The notes beneath the pieces are model-generated. The model worked only from the letters and a program-made list of their open reading frames with translations, was not told the origin of the DNA and ran no database searches. From JAFGTP01 sp964472715 (lineage in GTDB: Bacteria; Fidelibacterota; UBA2242; JAFGTP01), in NCBI GenBank assembly GCA_964472715.1, contig CAYYMT010000002.1:1-64000 (forward strand): a DNA stretch of 64,000 bases. The letters are read 5' to 3'. Shown one piece after another: positions 17,848 through 27,215 of the stretch (position 1 is the first letter of the stretch; every line of letters begins with the position of its first letter). The translations under genes and the position numbers were made by a program.

Positions 17848-19131
17848 TCATCCTTTTATGTAAATTTTATCTTCAATTGGATCAATTTTATTATATCGAA
17901 TTAAGGTGCTGATAGCGTGTTCATCCAGAAGGGTACCGGCATGCAGGAGTTTCATACCACTTTTTGTGAAAATATCGGCCTGGATCACCATACCCGGTTC
18001 CACCTCATACAAGCGCATTTCTTTCACATGGTCATGATTGATTATTCCCTTATCCTTAATATACCGGCGAATATACTTGATCAGTGACGGATCATATTTG
18101 GACCCCGCCTTTTCATTGAGAATATCATAAAAACGTTCAATTGTGCCGGATTCAGCGCGATTGACAATATTGTCAAACAGGTTAGCCAGCGCAATAATTC
18201 TTGAACCTACCGGTATTTCCCGTCCTCTTAAATTCTCCGGAAACCCTGAACCGTCATACCGTTCATGCGAATATTTAATATATTTTACAATGTCGGAACT
18301 TTCGCCTAAATACTCACTTAATAATTTCGCTCCGGATACCGGATGCTGCAGAAGCAATTCTTTTTCATCGGGTGTATACTCATAGGGCTTTTTCATTGCC
18401 AGTTCATCAGGAATACCAATCTTGCCGATTTCATGAAGCATTGCGGCTGTTTTAACACTCTTGACTAATTCACCAGGAAGTTCCATTTGTTCCGCAATGT
18501 ATTCGGCAACATTGGCAACTTCTTTCGCATGTCCCCGGTGATATTGACGGCGTGCTTCGATCAGCCAGGAAAGTAATTCCAGTGATTTTTCCAAATCCCG
18601 CTTTCTTTTTTCACTGATTTTGAACAGCTGACGATTGCTTTCTTCCAACTTGCGCGTCATTGCGGAAATTTGTTTATAAGAGTAGTCCAACTCTTCTTTT
18701 TCGCGTCTCAACTCTTCGTTTCTTTCATGAAGATTTAATTGCAAATCCCGAATTCTGATAAAAGAGCGGATTTTCGCCAGAAATTCGACTTTGCTCAGAT
18801 CCTTTTTGATAAAATCATCGGCTCCCTGTTCTATGGCATTGGCTGCATCTTCCGCACTGACTTTTACTGCTGAAGTCAGAATAAAGATCACCGTTTCATA
18901 TTCTTTGTACCGCCGTATTTTTCGACATAATTCCAGTCCTGTCATTGACGGCATTACATTGTCACTGATAATAATATCAGGGACTTCACTTTTTAGTTTT
19001 TCAAAGGCCTCATCACCATCCTTTGCCGTAATAACAGTGACATCGAGAAAACTTAAGAATTCCACCATGATCTCCAGTGATAATTCTTCATCATCAACAA
19101 TTAAGATTTTCATTTTTGTTTCTTCACTCAT
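17848..19131 (-). CDS. Response regulator with degenerate HD-GYP-like domain
   Basis: A two-domain regulator of about 427 residues. A CheY-like receiver (about 7-120) has the acidic pair DDEE, the phospho-Asp in DIIISDNVMPSMTG and a Lys in FIKKDLS. A coiled-coil linker follows (about 125-185, Arg/Glu-rich). The C-terminal domain (about 195-370) follows the HD-GYP fold but is altered at key ligands: HE instead of HD (MLHEIGKIGIPDEL), SH instead of HH (YSHERYDGSGFP), GFP for GYP and LANLFD where a metal-binding Asp is usual. I infer loss of c-di-GMP phosphodiesterase activity. The start at 19131 is chosen over the ATG at 19158 because AAGGAAGG lies about 11 nt upstream. It overlaps the preceding small HTH gene by 8 nt. 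Confidence 0.85.
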   Translation of the reverse strand: MSEETKMKILIVDDEELSLEIMVEFLSFLDVTVITAKDGDEAFEKLKSEVPDIIISDNVMPSMTGLELCRKIRRYKEYETVIFILTSAVKVSAEDAANAIEQGADDFIKKDLSKVEFLAKIRSFIRIRDLQLNLHERNEELRREKEELDYSYKQISAMTRKLEESNRQLFKISEKRKRDLEKSLELLSWLIEARRQYHRGHAKEVANVAEYIAEQMELPGELVKSVKTAAMLHEIGKIGIPDELAMKKPYEYTPDEKELLLQHPVSGAKLLSEYLGESSDIVKYIKYSHERYDGSGFPENLRGREIPVGSRIIALANLFDNIVNRAESGTIERFYDILNEKAGSKYDPSLIKYIRRYIKDKGIINHDHVKEMRLYEVEPGMVIQADIFTKSGMKLLHAGTLLDEHAISTLIRYNKIDPIEDKIYIKG

Positions 19132-19321
19132 TGCTTGAATCGCCTTCCTTTTGAGCATTTTTTAACAAAAACACCTGCAGGAGATCTTTTTTTAAAAATC
19201 TCCATTGACCACCAATTTTTACACCGGGTAATGTGTTTTCCTTGAGAAGAGTATAAACGGTTCGCTTACTCACACTAAACATTTCAGCAACTTCGTCTAT
19301 GGTCAGTATTTCTTTTTCCAT
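19124..19321 (-). CDS. Excisionase-family HTH DNA-binding protein
   Basis: A short DNA-binding protein of about 65 residues with a MerR/excisionase-type winged helix (EKEILTIDEVAEMFSVSKRT, then VYTLLKENTLPGVKIGGQWRF, about 3-45). The start at 19321 is preferred over the ATGs at 19333 and 19426 because GAGGAAAA lies directly upstream at normal distance. It overlaps the following receiver/HD-GYP gene by 8 nt and heads the group of regulator, MotA and MotB. No integrase or attachment site is nearby, so it is probably a house regulator rather than a phage excisionase. Confidence 0.82.
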   Translation of the reverse strand: MEKEILTIDEVAEMFSVSKRTVYTLLKENTLPGVKIGGQWRFLKKDLLQVFLLKNAQKEGDSSNE

Positions 19322-19475
19322 TTTTCCTCGCATAAAATCACTTTGATAATCGGAGGAATGAACAAAACATTTCAAAAAAAGATACAAATCTTCTGTATTT
19401 TTCAGTAAAAACAGAATAATCACCATAAAACAATAATTTTAGATAAATTTCCGTAAATTTTAATAGTAATGGGGG

Positions 19476-19520
19476 AATAAAAAGGAAAGCCTCCACTTAG
19501 GTTAGGGAATCATGGAGGCT
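19476..19520 (-). terminator. Intrinsic terminator after galK
   Basis: On the minus strand an 8-bp stem AGCCTCCA/TGGAGGCT around a 17-nt loop is followed by a T-rich tract. It lies between the galK stop (19568) and the HTH gene start (19321), so it separates the sugar block from the regulator group. Confidence 0.75.
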
Positions 19521-19567
19521 ATTTCCAGGGAATCAACATTTAAAATATGTTTTAAAAGACACCCGCA

Positions 19568-20938
19568 TTAATCCAAAGCAAATGCTGACTGTCCTGCTTT
19601 TGTAATAAAAAATTCTGCATTTTTATAATCTTCAGGAAACTTTTCCTGATAAGCATTTTTCCATTTTTCTAGGAACTCACTGACTCTCGCATTGTTAACC
19701 AGGGCCCAAACACTGCCGCCAAATCCGGCGCCAAAAGCGGATGCTGCATTTGCACCAAATTTTCTGGCGGAAAAAGCTAAAAACCTTGTTTGATCCACCT
19801 GGTTTTTCAGGAGGTCGGTTGTCAATTTTTGCGAACGGTCAACTAATTGTCCAAAGGCGTGAATATTACCTTCTTTCAAAAATTTAACAGATTCCGGAAT
19901 AATTTCATAATTTTCTGCATAAAATTGTTCAAACCTGTCGCTTAACTGCCGGCTTGTATATCCATTTTGATTATGATCATGTAGCAAATGACGTATCTCT
20001 TCCACAGCATTGCGGCTGCTTTGAACAATGGAATTCAAGTCTGTAAAAGCAGTCTTTCTTGCACTATTCCAAAGATCCACCAGACTTTTTACCAGGTCTG
20101 ATGCTGTATTGTACCGGGCCATGGCATTTCCTGTTTTGATAGCATGGACACCGCTGGAACCAATTACAAATTTGTAATCATCCGGCAATTGTATTTCGTC
20201 AATAAATTCAATCGGGCAGTAGGAATATTCAGCCAGTTTGCCTGAATTGCAATTGATAATAGCCGTATGGTCTTCACTGCCACCAAAGGTGCCGACACCT
20301 TTGTGACCTTTCAAACCACGAAAAGTCAAACCATTTTCTATTGAAGCCAGGTACTCAGCCAAATCAATTTTATCATGGATATTGGCTTTATATTCATCAT
20401 GATTTTCCAGATTATTAACACCGGCAATGGCAAAATATACAGCGATCATGAATGCGCTGGAACTGCTCATACCGGAGGCCTGGGGCAAATCACTGTCAAA
20501 GACAATATCGCATCCCTGTAAATCACGGCCGAAATTCAGTACCAATCGACGGACAACATTTGCGGGATAATGTGTCCATGTACCTGCTTCAGCAGTGATC
20601 TCTCCCTTCATTTCAAAAATCACATCTTCTTCATTTTTTGCACTTGTTACGCGAATAATATTATCATCTCGTGGGGTCGAAAGTATACAAAAACCCCGAT
20701 CAGCTGCGATTATAAGTGAGTTTCCACCGGCATAATCGGTATGTTTTCCCAATACTTCCACACGACCGGGTACGTAATATGCAAAAACTAAATCCTTTTC
20801 CTTATATCCTTTTTCTAATAAGGTTCTGGCTGATTTCTCAAATAATATTGCTTTACTCTTTGAAGAATCATTACATAAACCTTTTCTCATTAATCTCTCT
20901 TCAACTTGTCGGGGATTGCGTAGATCACTAATAACCAT
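19568..20938 (-). CDS. Galactokinase-family GHMP kinase (long form)
   Basis: ATP-dependent sugar kinase of the GHMP superfamily, probably galactokinase. Over 456 residues, longer than the 380-390 of E. coli GalK, it has the galactokinase signature VEVLGKHTDYAGG (about 55-67), the GHMP motif GMSSSSAFMIA (about 154-164) with the glycine/serine-rich phosphate loop, and a C-terminal GAGFGGSVWALV motif 3. The Asp of HTDY binds the sugar. The N-terminal 40 residues are an extension. The start at 20938 follows AGGAG. It is separated from the upstream symporter gene by 165 nt but lies in the same direction. Galactose as substrate follows from the signature; another hexose or amino sugar is possible. 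Confidence 0.82.
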   Translation of the reverse strand: MVISDLRNPRQVEERLMRKGLCNDSSKSKAILFEKSARTLLEKGYKEKDLVFAYYVPGRVEVLGKHTDYAGGNSLIIAADRGFCILSTPRDDNIIRVTSAKNEEDVIFEMKGEITAEAGTWTHYPANVVRRLVLNFGRDLQGCDIVFDSDLPQASGMSSSSAFMIAVYFAIAGVNNLENHDEYKANIHDKIDLAEYLASIENGLTFRGLKGHKGVGTFGGSEDHTAIINCNSGKLAEYSYCPIEFIDEIQLPDDYKFVIGSSGVHAIKTGNAMARYNTASDLVKSLVDLWNSARKTAFTDLNSIVQSSRNAVEEIRHLLHDHNQNGYTSRQLSDRFEQFYAENYEIIPESVKFLKEGNIHAFGQLVDRSQKLTTDLLKNQVDQTRFLAFSARKFGANAASAFGAGFGGSVWALVNNARVSEFLEKWKNAYQEKFPEDYKNAEFFITKAGQSAFALD

Positions 20939-21103
20939 TATCTAGCTCCTGTTAAAATTCAAGTTGAAATTGTATAAAAAAGAGATATTCTTCAGTACCG
21001 CTTTTTCATATAAATCTTTCTCTTATTAGAAAAATGTAACTATTTCAAATAACAATGTTGGTTACAAAAGATAAATAATTATCACAATGTATCCTAAAGT
21101 TTT

Positions 21104-22915
21104 TTAAATCGCTCCCAGTTTATTGAAAGACTTGAATAAAAATACAGTCCCGGCGGCGGCGACTGCCAGCAAACCAGTTCCCCACAGGGGATTACCATAC
21201 ACAAAATTACCAATGGCGAACAGGCTGGAATAAATCACAATACATCCGATGAAAACACAGAGAATTTGAATCGGCATTTCCCAGGATTTTCCCAGTTCTT
21301 TTTCATTGATGATATCACCGTCGTTAATAGCAGATTCAACCACTTTTCTCCAACCGGGACCACCGGGACGTGTCAGACGATAAAAACTACGGAGAATTTT
21401 CGGGTCCTCCGGCCGGGTCAGGAAGGTTGTCACCAGCCATATCACAGTGTTGATTCCCACAGCGATCAGTAGTTTCATGGTAAATCCATCTAAAATAGAA
21501 TTGGATACTGTAGCATCATCCACAAAAATAACCAAAATCACAGCCACAACTGTCGCGCCAAACATCGCCACAATCTCTGTCCAGGCATTGATCCGCCACC
21601 AAAACCAGCGCAATAAATATATCGCGCCGGAACCGGCCCCGGAAAGCAGTAAAATATTAAAAGCCTGAGTAGCATTGTTCAATAGAAATAATGCCACTAC
21701 TGCGGTTAAAACCATTAGCAATACTGTAGAAACACGCCCCATTGCAACCAGTTCTTTTTCGGAAGCCTCCGACCGTACGAATCGTTTATAAAAATCATTA
21801 ACCAGATAGGATGAGCCCCAGTTTAGATGGGTACCGATGGTCGACATATAGGCCGCAATCAGTGACGCGATCACCAGGCCCAGCCATCCCGGTTCCAATT
21901 TTGATAACATTACCGGATAGGCGATATCATGTTTCAAATAGGTTTCGTTGATAGCCGGAAATTCCGCCTTGATTGAGGCCAGATCCGGATAGAGAATAAT
22001 AGAAGCCAGGGCCACAATTATCCAGGGCCACGGGCGCAGGGCATAGTGTGCAAAATTAAATAGCATGGTCGCGCCAATAGCATTTTTTTCATTCTTGGCC
22101 GAGAGCATCCGCTGGGCAATATAACCGCCACCCCCCGGTTCCGCGCCGGGATACCAGACTGACCACCATTGCACAGCGATGGGAATGATCAGGAGTGGTA
22201 CATAGGTTGACGGGTCTGAAAAATCCGGTACGAAATTTACGGTATCGCCCAGTTGATTCAACATACCGCTGAGTCCGCCGATCGACTGGATTTCCGGCTG
22301 TTTAACAGCAATGATTGCAGCATAAACAGCTCCCAGCATCGCAATGGAATACTGGAAAAAATCCGCCCATATTACACCTTTTAATCCGCCTAAACCGGCA
22401 TATAACACGACAGCTGTGGAAGCCACCACTACGGTAACCCAGGGTTTCAATCCGAACATGACCGCACCGATCTTGATGGCGGCCAATGTTACGGTTCCCA
22501 TGATCAGGACATTAAAAAACAGACCCAGGTAAACCGCCCGAAATCCCCGCAAAAAGGCCGCCGGTTTTCCGGAATACCGTTTTTCATAAAATTCCAAATC
22601 TGTCATTATATTGGAACGGCGCCATAATTTTGCATAAATAAATACCGTAACCATTCCGGTAATCAGGAAAGCCCACCAGGCCCAGTTTTTTGCGACACCA
22701 TTTTCACGGACCATTCCGGTTACCAGGTTTGGTGTATCAGCAGAAAAGGTACAGGCTACCATAGAAATTCCCAATAACCACCAGGGCATGCCCCGGCCAC
22801 CCAGAAAAAATTCCGATGTGTTTTTTCCGGCGGTTCTTGAAGCCACATATCCGATCGCTATGACGACGAGAAAGAATCCGCCAATAACTGTCCAGTCAAT
22901 TGTTTGTAATAACAT
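21104..22915 (-). CDS. Sodium:solute symporter (SSS family)
   Basis: Sodium-coupled uptake protein of 603 residues with about 13 or 14 membrane helices. The start SRTAGKNTSEFFLGGRGMPWWLLGISMVA (helix 2 region) is the classic SSS N-terminus, and the IGTHLNWGSSYLVNDFYKRF segment (about 360-380) is the conserved SSS helix-8/9 region with the sodium-site Ser/Thr. Such transporters carry sugars, nucleosides, sialic acid or amino acids. Neighbouring kinase and nucleotidyltransferase genes suggest a monosaccharide. It lies 12 nt downstream of the nucleotidyltransferase gene and 165 nt upstream of galK. The start follows AAGGGGACGT. Confidence 0.93.
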   Translation of the reverse strand: MLLQTIDWTVIGGFFLVVIAIGYVASRTAGKNTSEFFLGGRGMPWWLLGISMVACTFSADTPNLVTGMVRENGVAKNWAWWAFLITGMVTVFIYAKLWRRSNIMTDLEFYEKRYSGKPAAFLRGFRAVYLGLFFNVLIMGTVTLAAIKIGAVMFGLKPWVTVVVASTAVVLYAGLGGLKGVIWADFFQYSIAMLGAVYAAIIAVKQPEIQSIGGLSGMLNQLGDTVNFVPDFSDPSTYVPLLIIPIAVQWWSVWYPGAEPGGGGYIAQRMLSAKNEKNAIGATMLFNFAHYALRPWPWIIVALASIILYPDLASIKAEFPAINETYLKHDIAYPVMLSKLEPGWLGLVIASLIAAYMSTIGTHLNWGSSYLVNDFYKRFVRSEASEKELVAMGRVSTVLLMVLTAVVALFLLNNATQAFNILLLSGAGSGAIYLLRWFWWRINAWTEIVAMFGATVVAVILVIFVDDATVSNSILDGFTMKLLIAVGINTVIWLVTTFLTRPEDPKILRSFYRLTRPGGPGWRKVVESAINDGDIINEKELGKSWEMPIQILCVFIGCIVIYSSLFAIGNFVYGNPLWGTGLLAVAAAGTVFLFKSFNKLGAI

Positions 22916-22927
22916 ACGTCCCCTTTG

Positions 22928-23791
22928 CTACCAATTTAAGTTAATATTTTTTTGTTGAAGATAATCACGAACTTTGATAATGTCCTCTTTTCTGGTTAAA
23001 TCCGGCACATGTTCACAAATCGGAATTCCCTTCATGGATTTTGGATTTTCCCTGACCATATTTAAAATTGCCGTGGGAAGCTCTTTTTCCTTGCGTTTTG
23101 GATTCAACGGACAATTTTTTACATATTGATAGATCATGTTGCCGTCAAATTTGAAAATGTTCATACTAACCCGTACAATGTCATTTTCGTCAGCAAACTT
23201 TTCAACATCTTCCGCACCGGGTTTTTCAATGATATCCTTTAAAAAGCCCTCTGAATCAGTATGCGTAATTGCAAAAGCCTCAACCTGCTCCTGTGGAAAA
23301 TCCAGTCCTTTACGATCATAATTCAACCATCCGTTCGGTGTTTTCAGAGTCGCTAATCGTTTAAATCCTTCAATCGAATAAAGGTTATCACAATTACAAA
23401 CAATAAAGGATTCCTCTTGCAGTTCAGGTAGCTGTTCCATGGCCTGAAAGACAGCATCAGCCGTTCCCAGGGGCTTTTCTCTGTTCTGTGGTACAAATTG
23501 AATGGCATAGGAAATTTTTAATCCGTGGAAATCATTGTCCCGGTCTTTTTGTCCATATAAATCACGAATTTCACGGGCATCTTCGCCGGTCAGAATAATG
23601 ATTTCTTTTAAACCGGCCTGATAAGCATTATATAAAATGTAGTCCATGAAGGGCCGGTTATTGACCGTGATCATGCCTTTTGTTTTATGATTAGCCGTAT
23701 CAATGTCCTTTTGGGACATTCCTGCCGCTGCTTCAGACTTCTTCATCCGGGAAGACTTTCCACCGGCGAGAATTAACAATTTCTTTGTCAT
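22928..23791 (-). CDS. Sugar-phosphate nucleotidyltransferase
   Basis: A 287-residue cytoplasmic enzyme of the NTP_transferase family that activates a sugar 1-phosphate with NTP. The N-terminal LAGGKSSRMKK loop is the nucleotide-binding motif, here with an insertion before KGMITVNNRPFMDYI. Catalytic-region Asp residues include VCNCDNLYS (about 130-138), with a Lys in DIIEKPG. It follows a ROK regulator by 21 nt and precedes the symporter by 12 nt, so the three are one transcription unit. With the kinase galK downstream it could make a UDP- or other NDP-sugar from the kinase product. The nucleotide and sugar are not visible in the sequence. Confidence 0.85.
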   Translation of the reverse strand: MTKKLLILAGGKSSRMKKSEAAAGMSQKDIDTANHKTKGMITVNNRPFMDYILYNAYQAGLKEIIILTGEDAREIRDLYGQKDRDNDFHGLKISYAIQFVPQNREKPLGTADAVFQAMEQLPELQEESFIVCNCDNLYSIEGFKRLATLKTPNGWLNYDRKGLDFPQEQVEAFAITHTDSEGFLKDIIEKPGAEDVEKFADENDIVRVSMNIFKFDGNMIYQYVKNCPLNPKRKEKELPTAILNMVRENPKSMKGIPICEHVPDLTRKEDIIKVRDYLQQKNINLNW

Positions 23792-23812
23792 TTAACCCTC
23801 TTTTTTTTGATT

Positions 23813-25072
23813 TTACAATGCAGAATACTCCGGGCTTTCAATTTCCGCAAATAACGCACGAATAAAAACGGCATAGGCACCCAAAATAACTGATTTTTTA
23901 CCCAGTTTGGAGACCTGCACTTCGGTTTTATTTCTGATCTGCGCCATGGAGTATTTGTTGAGTGAATAATTAACAGGGTCCAAAATATATTTCCCTGCCA
24001 ATGACACCACTCCGCCAATAATTATTTTTTCGGGGTTAAAAATATGTAATAAATAAGAAATTCCTCTACCTAAATTATATCCAACCTCAGACAATAATGA
24101 TGTCGCAAACTGGTCACCCTGGTTGGCGGTTTCAATGATAGTCTGAATATCCAGTTTGTCATAATTGTTCCCAACTATTTTTTCCAATCGTGTGGGTACC
24201 TTCTTCTTCAATCCTTCAATGGCCAGTCGCTGCAGCGCATAACCGGAGGCTACGGTTTCCAGACAGCCGCGCATACCACAATCACACAGCAATCCGTCTT
24301 CCTCCACCTGAATATGTCCGAATTCACCGGCCAAACCATCATTACCATTGTATAAATTGCCATTGGCGATGATACCAAGTCCAAGGCCCCAATTCACATT
24401 CAGGCACAGGACATTATTCATGTTTTGCGCCAGTCCGAATTGGGATTCAGCCAGCGCCATGACGCGGGCGTCATTTTCTATCACAACAGGTATATTTAAT
24501 TTTTCTTCGAATAAATCCCGTGTCTTTTTCGTCTCATGGGTGAGATATGTATAACTTTCACCCAATTCATAGTTAACCAATCCTTTTAAAGCAATGCCGG
24601 CACCAATTAATGTGCTATTGTCAATACCAATATTATTAACATGGGATTCCACGGCAACTCGAATATTTTCAACAATTTTTTCGGTATCTCCCTGTACGCT
24701 AATATCAGTGACTTTCACATCTCCGATAATTTTTTTATTCAGATTGAATATGGCAATCTTTGTATTATAGGTTTCAATATCAATAGCGATGATATAGCGA
24801 GAATCAGGATTTATTCCGTAATAGGTTGGCCTGGGTCCCCCTTTTTGATTGGCTTCGCCCAATCCGTAGTCTCTGACCAATTCCAGGTCCTGTAATTCTT
24901 CAATTAGTTTATTCACCGTCGGCGGACTCATTCGTGTTCGGTTGGACAATTCGCGTTTCGGCATTTTTCCATCTGTATAAAGATATTTTAATATTGCCAG
25001 TTTGCGTAAATACTGTTTGTAGCCGACACCTTTTAAATCCTTCTGTAACCAGTTGTTCTCAATCGTATTCAT
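23813..25072 (-). CDS. ROK-family transcriptional regulator
   Basis: Regulator of sugar metabolism, about 419 residues from the ATG at 25072 (preceded by GGAGAAGG), rather than the ATG at 25147. The N-terminal winged HTH (about 15-75, LKYLYTDGKMPKRELSNRTR) is followed by a ROK sugar-kinase-like domain: a nucleotide-binding IDIETYNTKIAIFNL motif (about 110-125), an ENDARVMALAE segment, and the zinc signature CDCGMRGCLE (about 265). ROK repressors such as NagC and XylR bind a sugar or sugar phosphate and leave the operator. It begins the transcript that carries nucleotidyltransferase, symporter and perhaps galK, so autoregulation with them is likely. The nearby nagA makes an amino-sugar ligand another option. 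Confidence 0.88.
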   Translation of the reverse strand: MNTIENNWLQKDLKGVGYKQYLRKLAILKYLYTDGKMPKRELSNRTRMSPPTVNKLIEELQDLELVRDYGLGEANQKGGPRPTYYGINPDSRYIIAIDIETYNTKIAIFNLNKKIIGDVKVTDISVQGDTEKIVENIRVAVESHVNNIGIDNSTLIGAGIALKGLVNYELGESYTYLTHETKKTRDLFEEKLNIPVVIENDARVMALAESQFGLAQNMNNVLCLNVNWGLGLGIIANGNLYNGNDGLAGEFGHIQVEEDGLLCDCGMRGCLETVASGYALQRLAIEGLKKKVPTRLEKIVGNNYDKLDIQTIIETANQGDQFATSLLSEVGYNLGRGISYLLHIFNPEKIIIGGVVSLAGKYILDPVNYSLNKYSMAQIRNKTEVQVSKLGKKSVILGAYAVFIRALFAEIESPEYSAL

Positions 25073-25350
25073 ATCACCTTCTCCATAATATCTTATCCGG
25101 TGAAAGTTAATAAAATAATTTGCTAACACACAAGTAGTTTTTTCCAAAATTAATAAATTTATTCTTTTCTGCTATAGGATTTTTTCAATTACAGATTTCC
25201 TCACTGGTTACTTTTCCTATAAAATCATTAAAACAATTGCAATAAAATGACAAAATTCCTGTATCTTTGATGACAACTAATTTCAATCTTTTTTAATCAT
25301 AATTTTGTTATGAATTGAAAATAGAATAAATTTCAAAAAAGGAGAAATCA

Positions 25351-25809
25351 ATGGCACGTAAATTATATCGCAACGACAAAGATAAAATTATTGCCGGCGT
25401 ATGCAGTGGAATCGCTGAATATCTGAATATCGATCCGGTCATTGTACGGATCATTGCACTGGGCTTGTTTTTCATGCATGGTTTTGGGTTGTTGACCTAT
25501 ATCATCGCCTGGGTGATCATTCCCCCAAAGGAATTCAAGGATAAGGATGAGAATGAAGTAGAACCCGCAAAAAAACAATCAGCCGGTGGCAGCACCAAAA
25601 TAATCATCGGGGTTATCCTGATCATATTCGGGGCCCTGGTGGCCCTGGATAAATCTTTTTACTATACCCATTTTGTCACCAGGGTATTTCACCTGACCTG
25701 GGAATATTTCGTACCGCTGGCGCTGATTATTGCCGGGGTTTTCATCCTGATGCAGGGAAAAAAGGATACGGATAAAAAAGATGATAAAGATGTCAGAGAT
25801 TTTACATAG
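25351..25809 (+). CDS. PspC-domain membrane protein
   Basis: A 152-residue inner-membrane protein with an N-terminal PspC domain (KLYRNDKDKIIAGVCSGIAE, about 3-60) whose helix FFMHGFGLLTYIIAWVIIP is the usual PspC membrane segment. A second part (about 78-140, TKIIIGVILIIFGALVALDK and LALIIAGVFILMQG) has two further membrane helices with a DUF5668-like look. PspC proteins take part in envelope-stress sensing with PspA/PspB; no other psp gene is nearby. A strong Shine-Dalgarno (AAGGAGAAATCA) precedes the ATG. It is transcribed alone and ends in a bidirectional terminator shared with nagA. Confidence 0.85.
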   Translation: MARKLYRNDKDKIIAGVCSGIAEYLNIDPVIVRIIALGLFFMHGFGLLTYIIAWVIIPPKEFKDKDENEVEPAKKQSAGGSTKIIIGVILIIFGALVALDKSFYYTHFVTRVFHLTWEYFVPLALIIAGVFILMQGKKDTDKKDDKDVRDFT

Positions 25810-25822
25810 TCTGTTTTTTGAA

Positions 25823-25864
25823 GCAAAAAAAAGCGCTTGATTCATAGAACAAGCGCTTTTTTTA
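25823..25864. terminator. Bidirectional intrinsic terminator between pspC-like gene and nagA
   Basis: A near-perfect 15-bp stem AAAAAAAAGCGCTTG/CAAGCGCTTTTTTTT flanks a 10-nt loop. Read on the plus strand it ends the PspC gene (stop 25809) with a T run. Read on the minus strand it ends nagA (stop 25878) with a T run. Confidence 0.93.
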
Positions 25865-25877
25865 TTTTAGGTTTAAT

Positions 25878-27050
25878 TTAAAGATTATTCTTTTTTATGA
25901 TGCCTTTGGTCATTACCATCTTGATATTGAACTCTTTATCAAAAACAGTAATATCAGCGGATTTTCCTGGAATGATATAGCCCTTATCAAATTGCCTGCT
26001 GATAACTGTTGCCGGATTACAGGCTGCCATTCGCAATGAGTCTTCCAGGGAAACGCCAATTTCATTCAGGTATTTGACACCCTTGATCATCGTAAGCGAG
26101 GAACCGGCAATTGTATCATCGCCTTTCTTTTTAAAAAGACCGCCGCTGAAATAAACCTCTTCGCCATTGGCCATTAATTTTCCGGTAGTCTGGCAGGTGG
26201 GCCGCAGTGCGTCAGTGACCATGACAATTTTGTGGATCGGCTTTACCCGCAGTAATAATTTTATGATTGCCGGGTGAACATGATGGCCATCGGCAATGAC
26301 TTCACAACTGATATTGGGATGAATCATAATACCACCAACAACACCGGGGTCCCGGTGATGCAAGCGCCGCATAGCATTAAAAAAGTGAGTGGAATGCAGA
26401 ATACCGGCCTGCATTCCTTCAACCATATGTTCGTAAGTCGCATTGGAATGACCGGCCGACAAAACAATGCCCTGTTTGGTTCCGTACAGCGCCAGTTCAC
26501 GCATATTCTTTAATTCCGGCGCAACCGTCATAATAGCAATTTTTCCCCTGGAAGTCTCATAATATTTTTTCATCAGATCCAGGTCGACCTCTTTCATATA
26601 TTGCTGATCCAGAGCGCCATGTTTATCCCTGGATACAAAAGGTCCTTCCAGGTGATGTCCCAGCACTTCCGCGCCGGGTTCATTATCCATGGCATCGGAT
26701 ATGGCTTTTATTCCGGTTAAAAAATCATCCTCCTGCTGGGGATACATTGTAGGACAAAAGGAAGTCACACCATGCTCAATCAGGGCTTCCGACATGCCGT
26801 GAATCGCGTCCGGGGAATTGTCACTGGTATCATAGCCTTTGATGCCATGAATATGTGTATCGATAAATCCCGGTGAAACCACCGCACCGTTGACATCATA
26901 GACTTCCGCATCTTTGGGTATATCTTTACTTGTAAATCGTTCATTGGAGATGACATCCTCGATCCTGCCATCTTTAATAATGACAGTATTGTTTTCGAGC
27001 AATGCGACACCTGTAAAAATTTTTCCATTATAAAGTATGATTGTATTCAT
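25878..27050 (-). CDS. nagA: N-acetylglucosamine-6-phosphate deacetylase
   Basis: Removes acetate from GlcNAc-6-phosphate, giving glucosamine-6-phosphate in the cytoplasm. The 390 residues carry the amidohydrolase DTHIHG motif (near 63-68), the LEGPF metal-Glu segment (about 129), AGHSNATYE (about 200), DGHHVHPAIIK (about 252) and the general-base Asp in MVTDALRP (about 277). These are all NagA features. Transcribed alone, it ends in the terminator shared with the PspC gene. The ATG at 27050 follows AAGGAAAT at a slightly long spacing. Supply of GlcN6P links it to the AmgK-RapZ protein further along, whose RapZ-type domain senses that metabolite in other bacteria. Confidence 0.95.
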   Translation of the reverse strand: MNTIILYNGKIFTGVALLENNTVIIKDGRIEDVISNERFTSKDIPKDAEVYDVNGAVVSPGFIDTHIHGIKGYDTSDNSPDAIHGMSEALIEHGVTSFCPTMYPQQEDDFLTGIKAISDAMDNEPGAEVLGHHLEGPFVSRDKHGALDQQYMKEVDLDLMKKYYETSRGKIAIMTVAPELKNMRELALYGTKQGIVLSAGHSNATYEHMVEGMQAGILHSTHFFNAMRRLHHRDPGVVGGIMIHPNISCEVIADGHHVHPAIIKLLLRVKPIHKIVMVTDALRPTCQTTGKLMANGEEVYFSGGLFKKKGDDTIAGSSLTMIKGVKYLNEIGVSLEDSLRMAACNPATVISRQFDKGYIIPGKSADITVFDKEFNIKMVMTKGIIKKNNL

Positions 27051-27215
27051 TATTTTTTAATTTCCTTCTTAATGTTTTATTTTTTTTCTAACTAACTAAA
27101 CTTATTCAGGATTTTTTTCTTTTGCAACCCATTATTTTTTTCTGTTACAGGGTAAAATTATAAAAACTTTTTCATATATTACCATTGTTGATTTGTAATT
27201 AACGAAATCTTAACA

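Noticed and set aside
21070..21083. GATAA-ATAA-TTATC palindrome upstream of galK
   Set aside because: A 5-bp-arm palindrome in AT-rich DNA can occur by chance; it is mentioned only as a weak relative of the pair at 63038.
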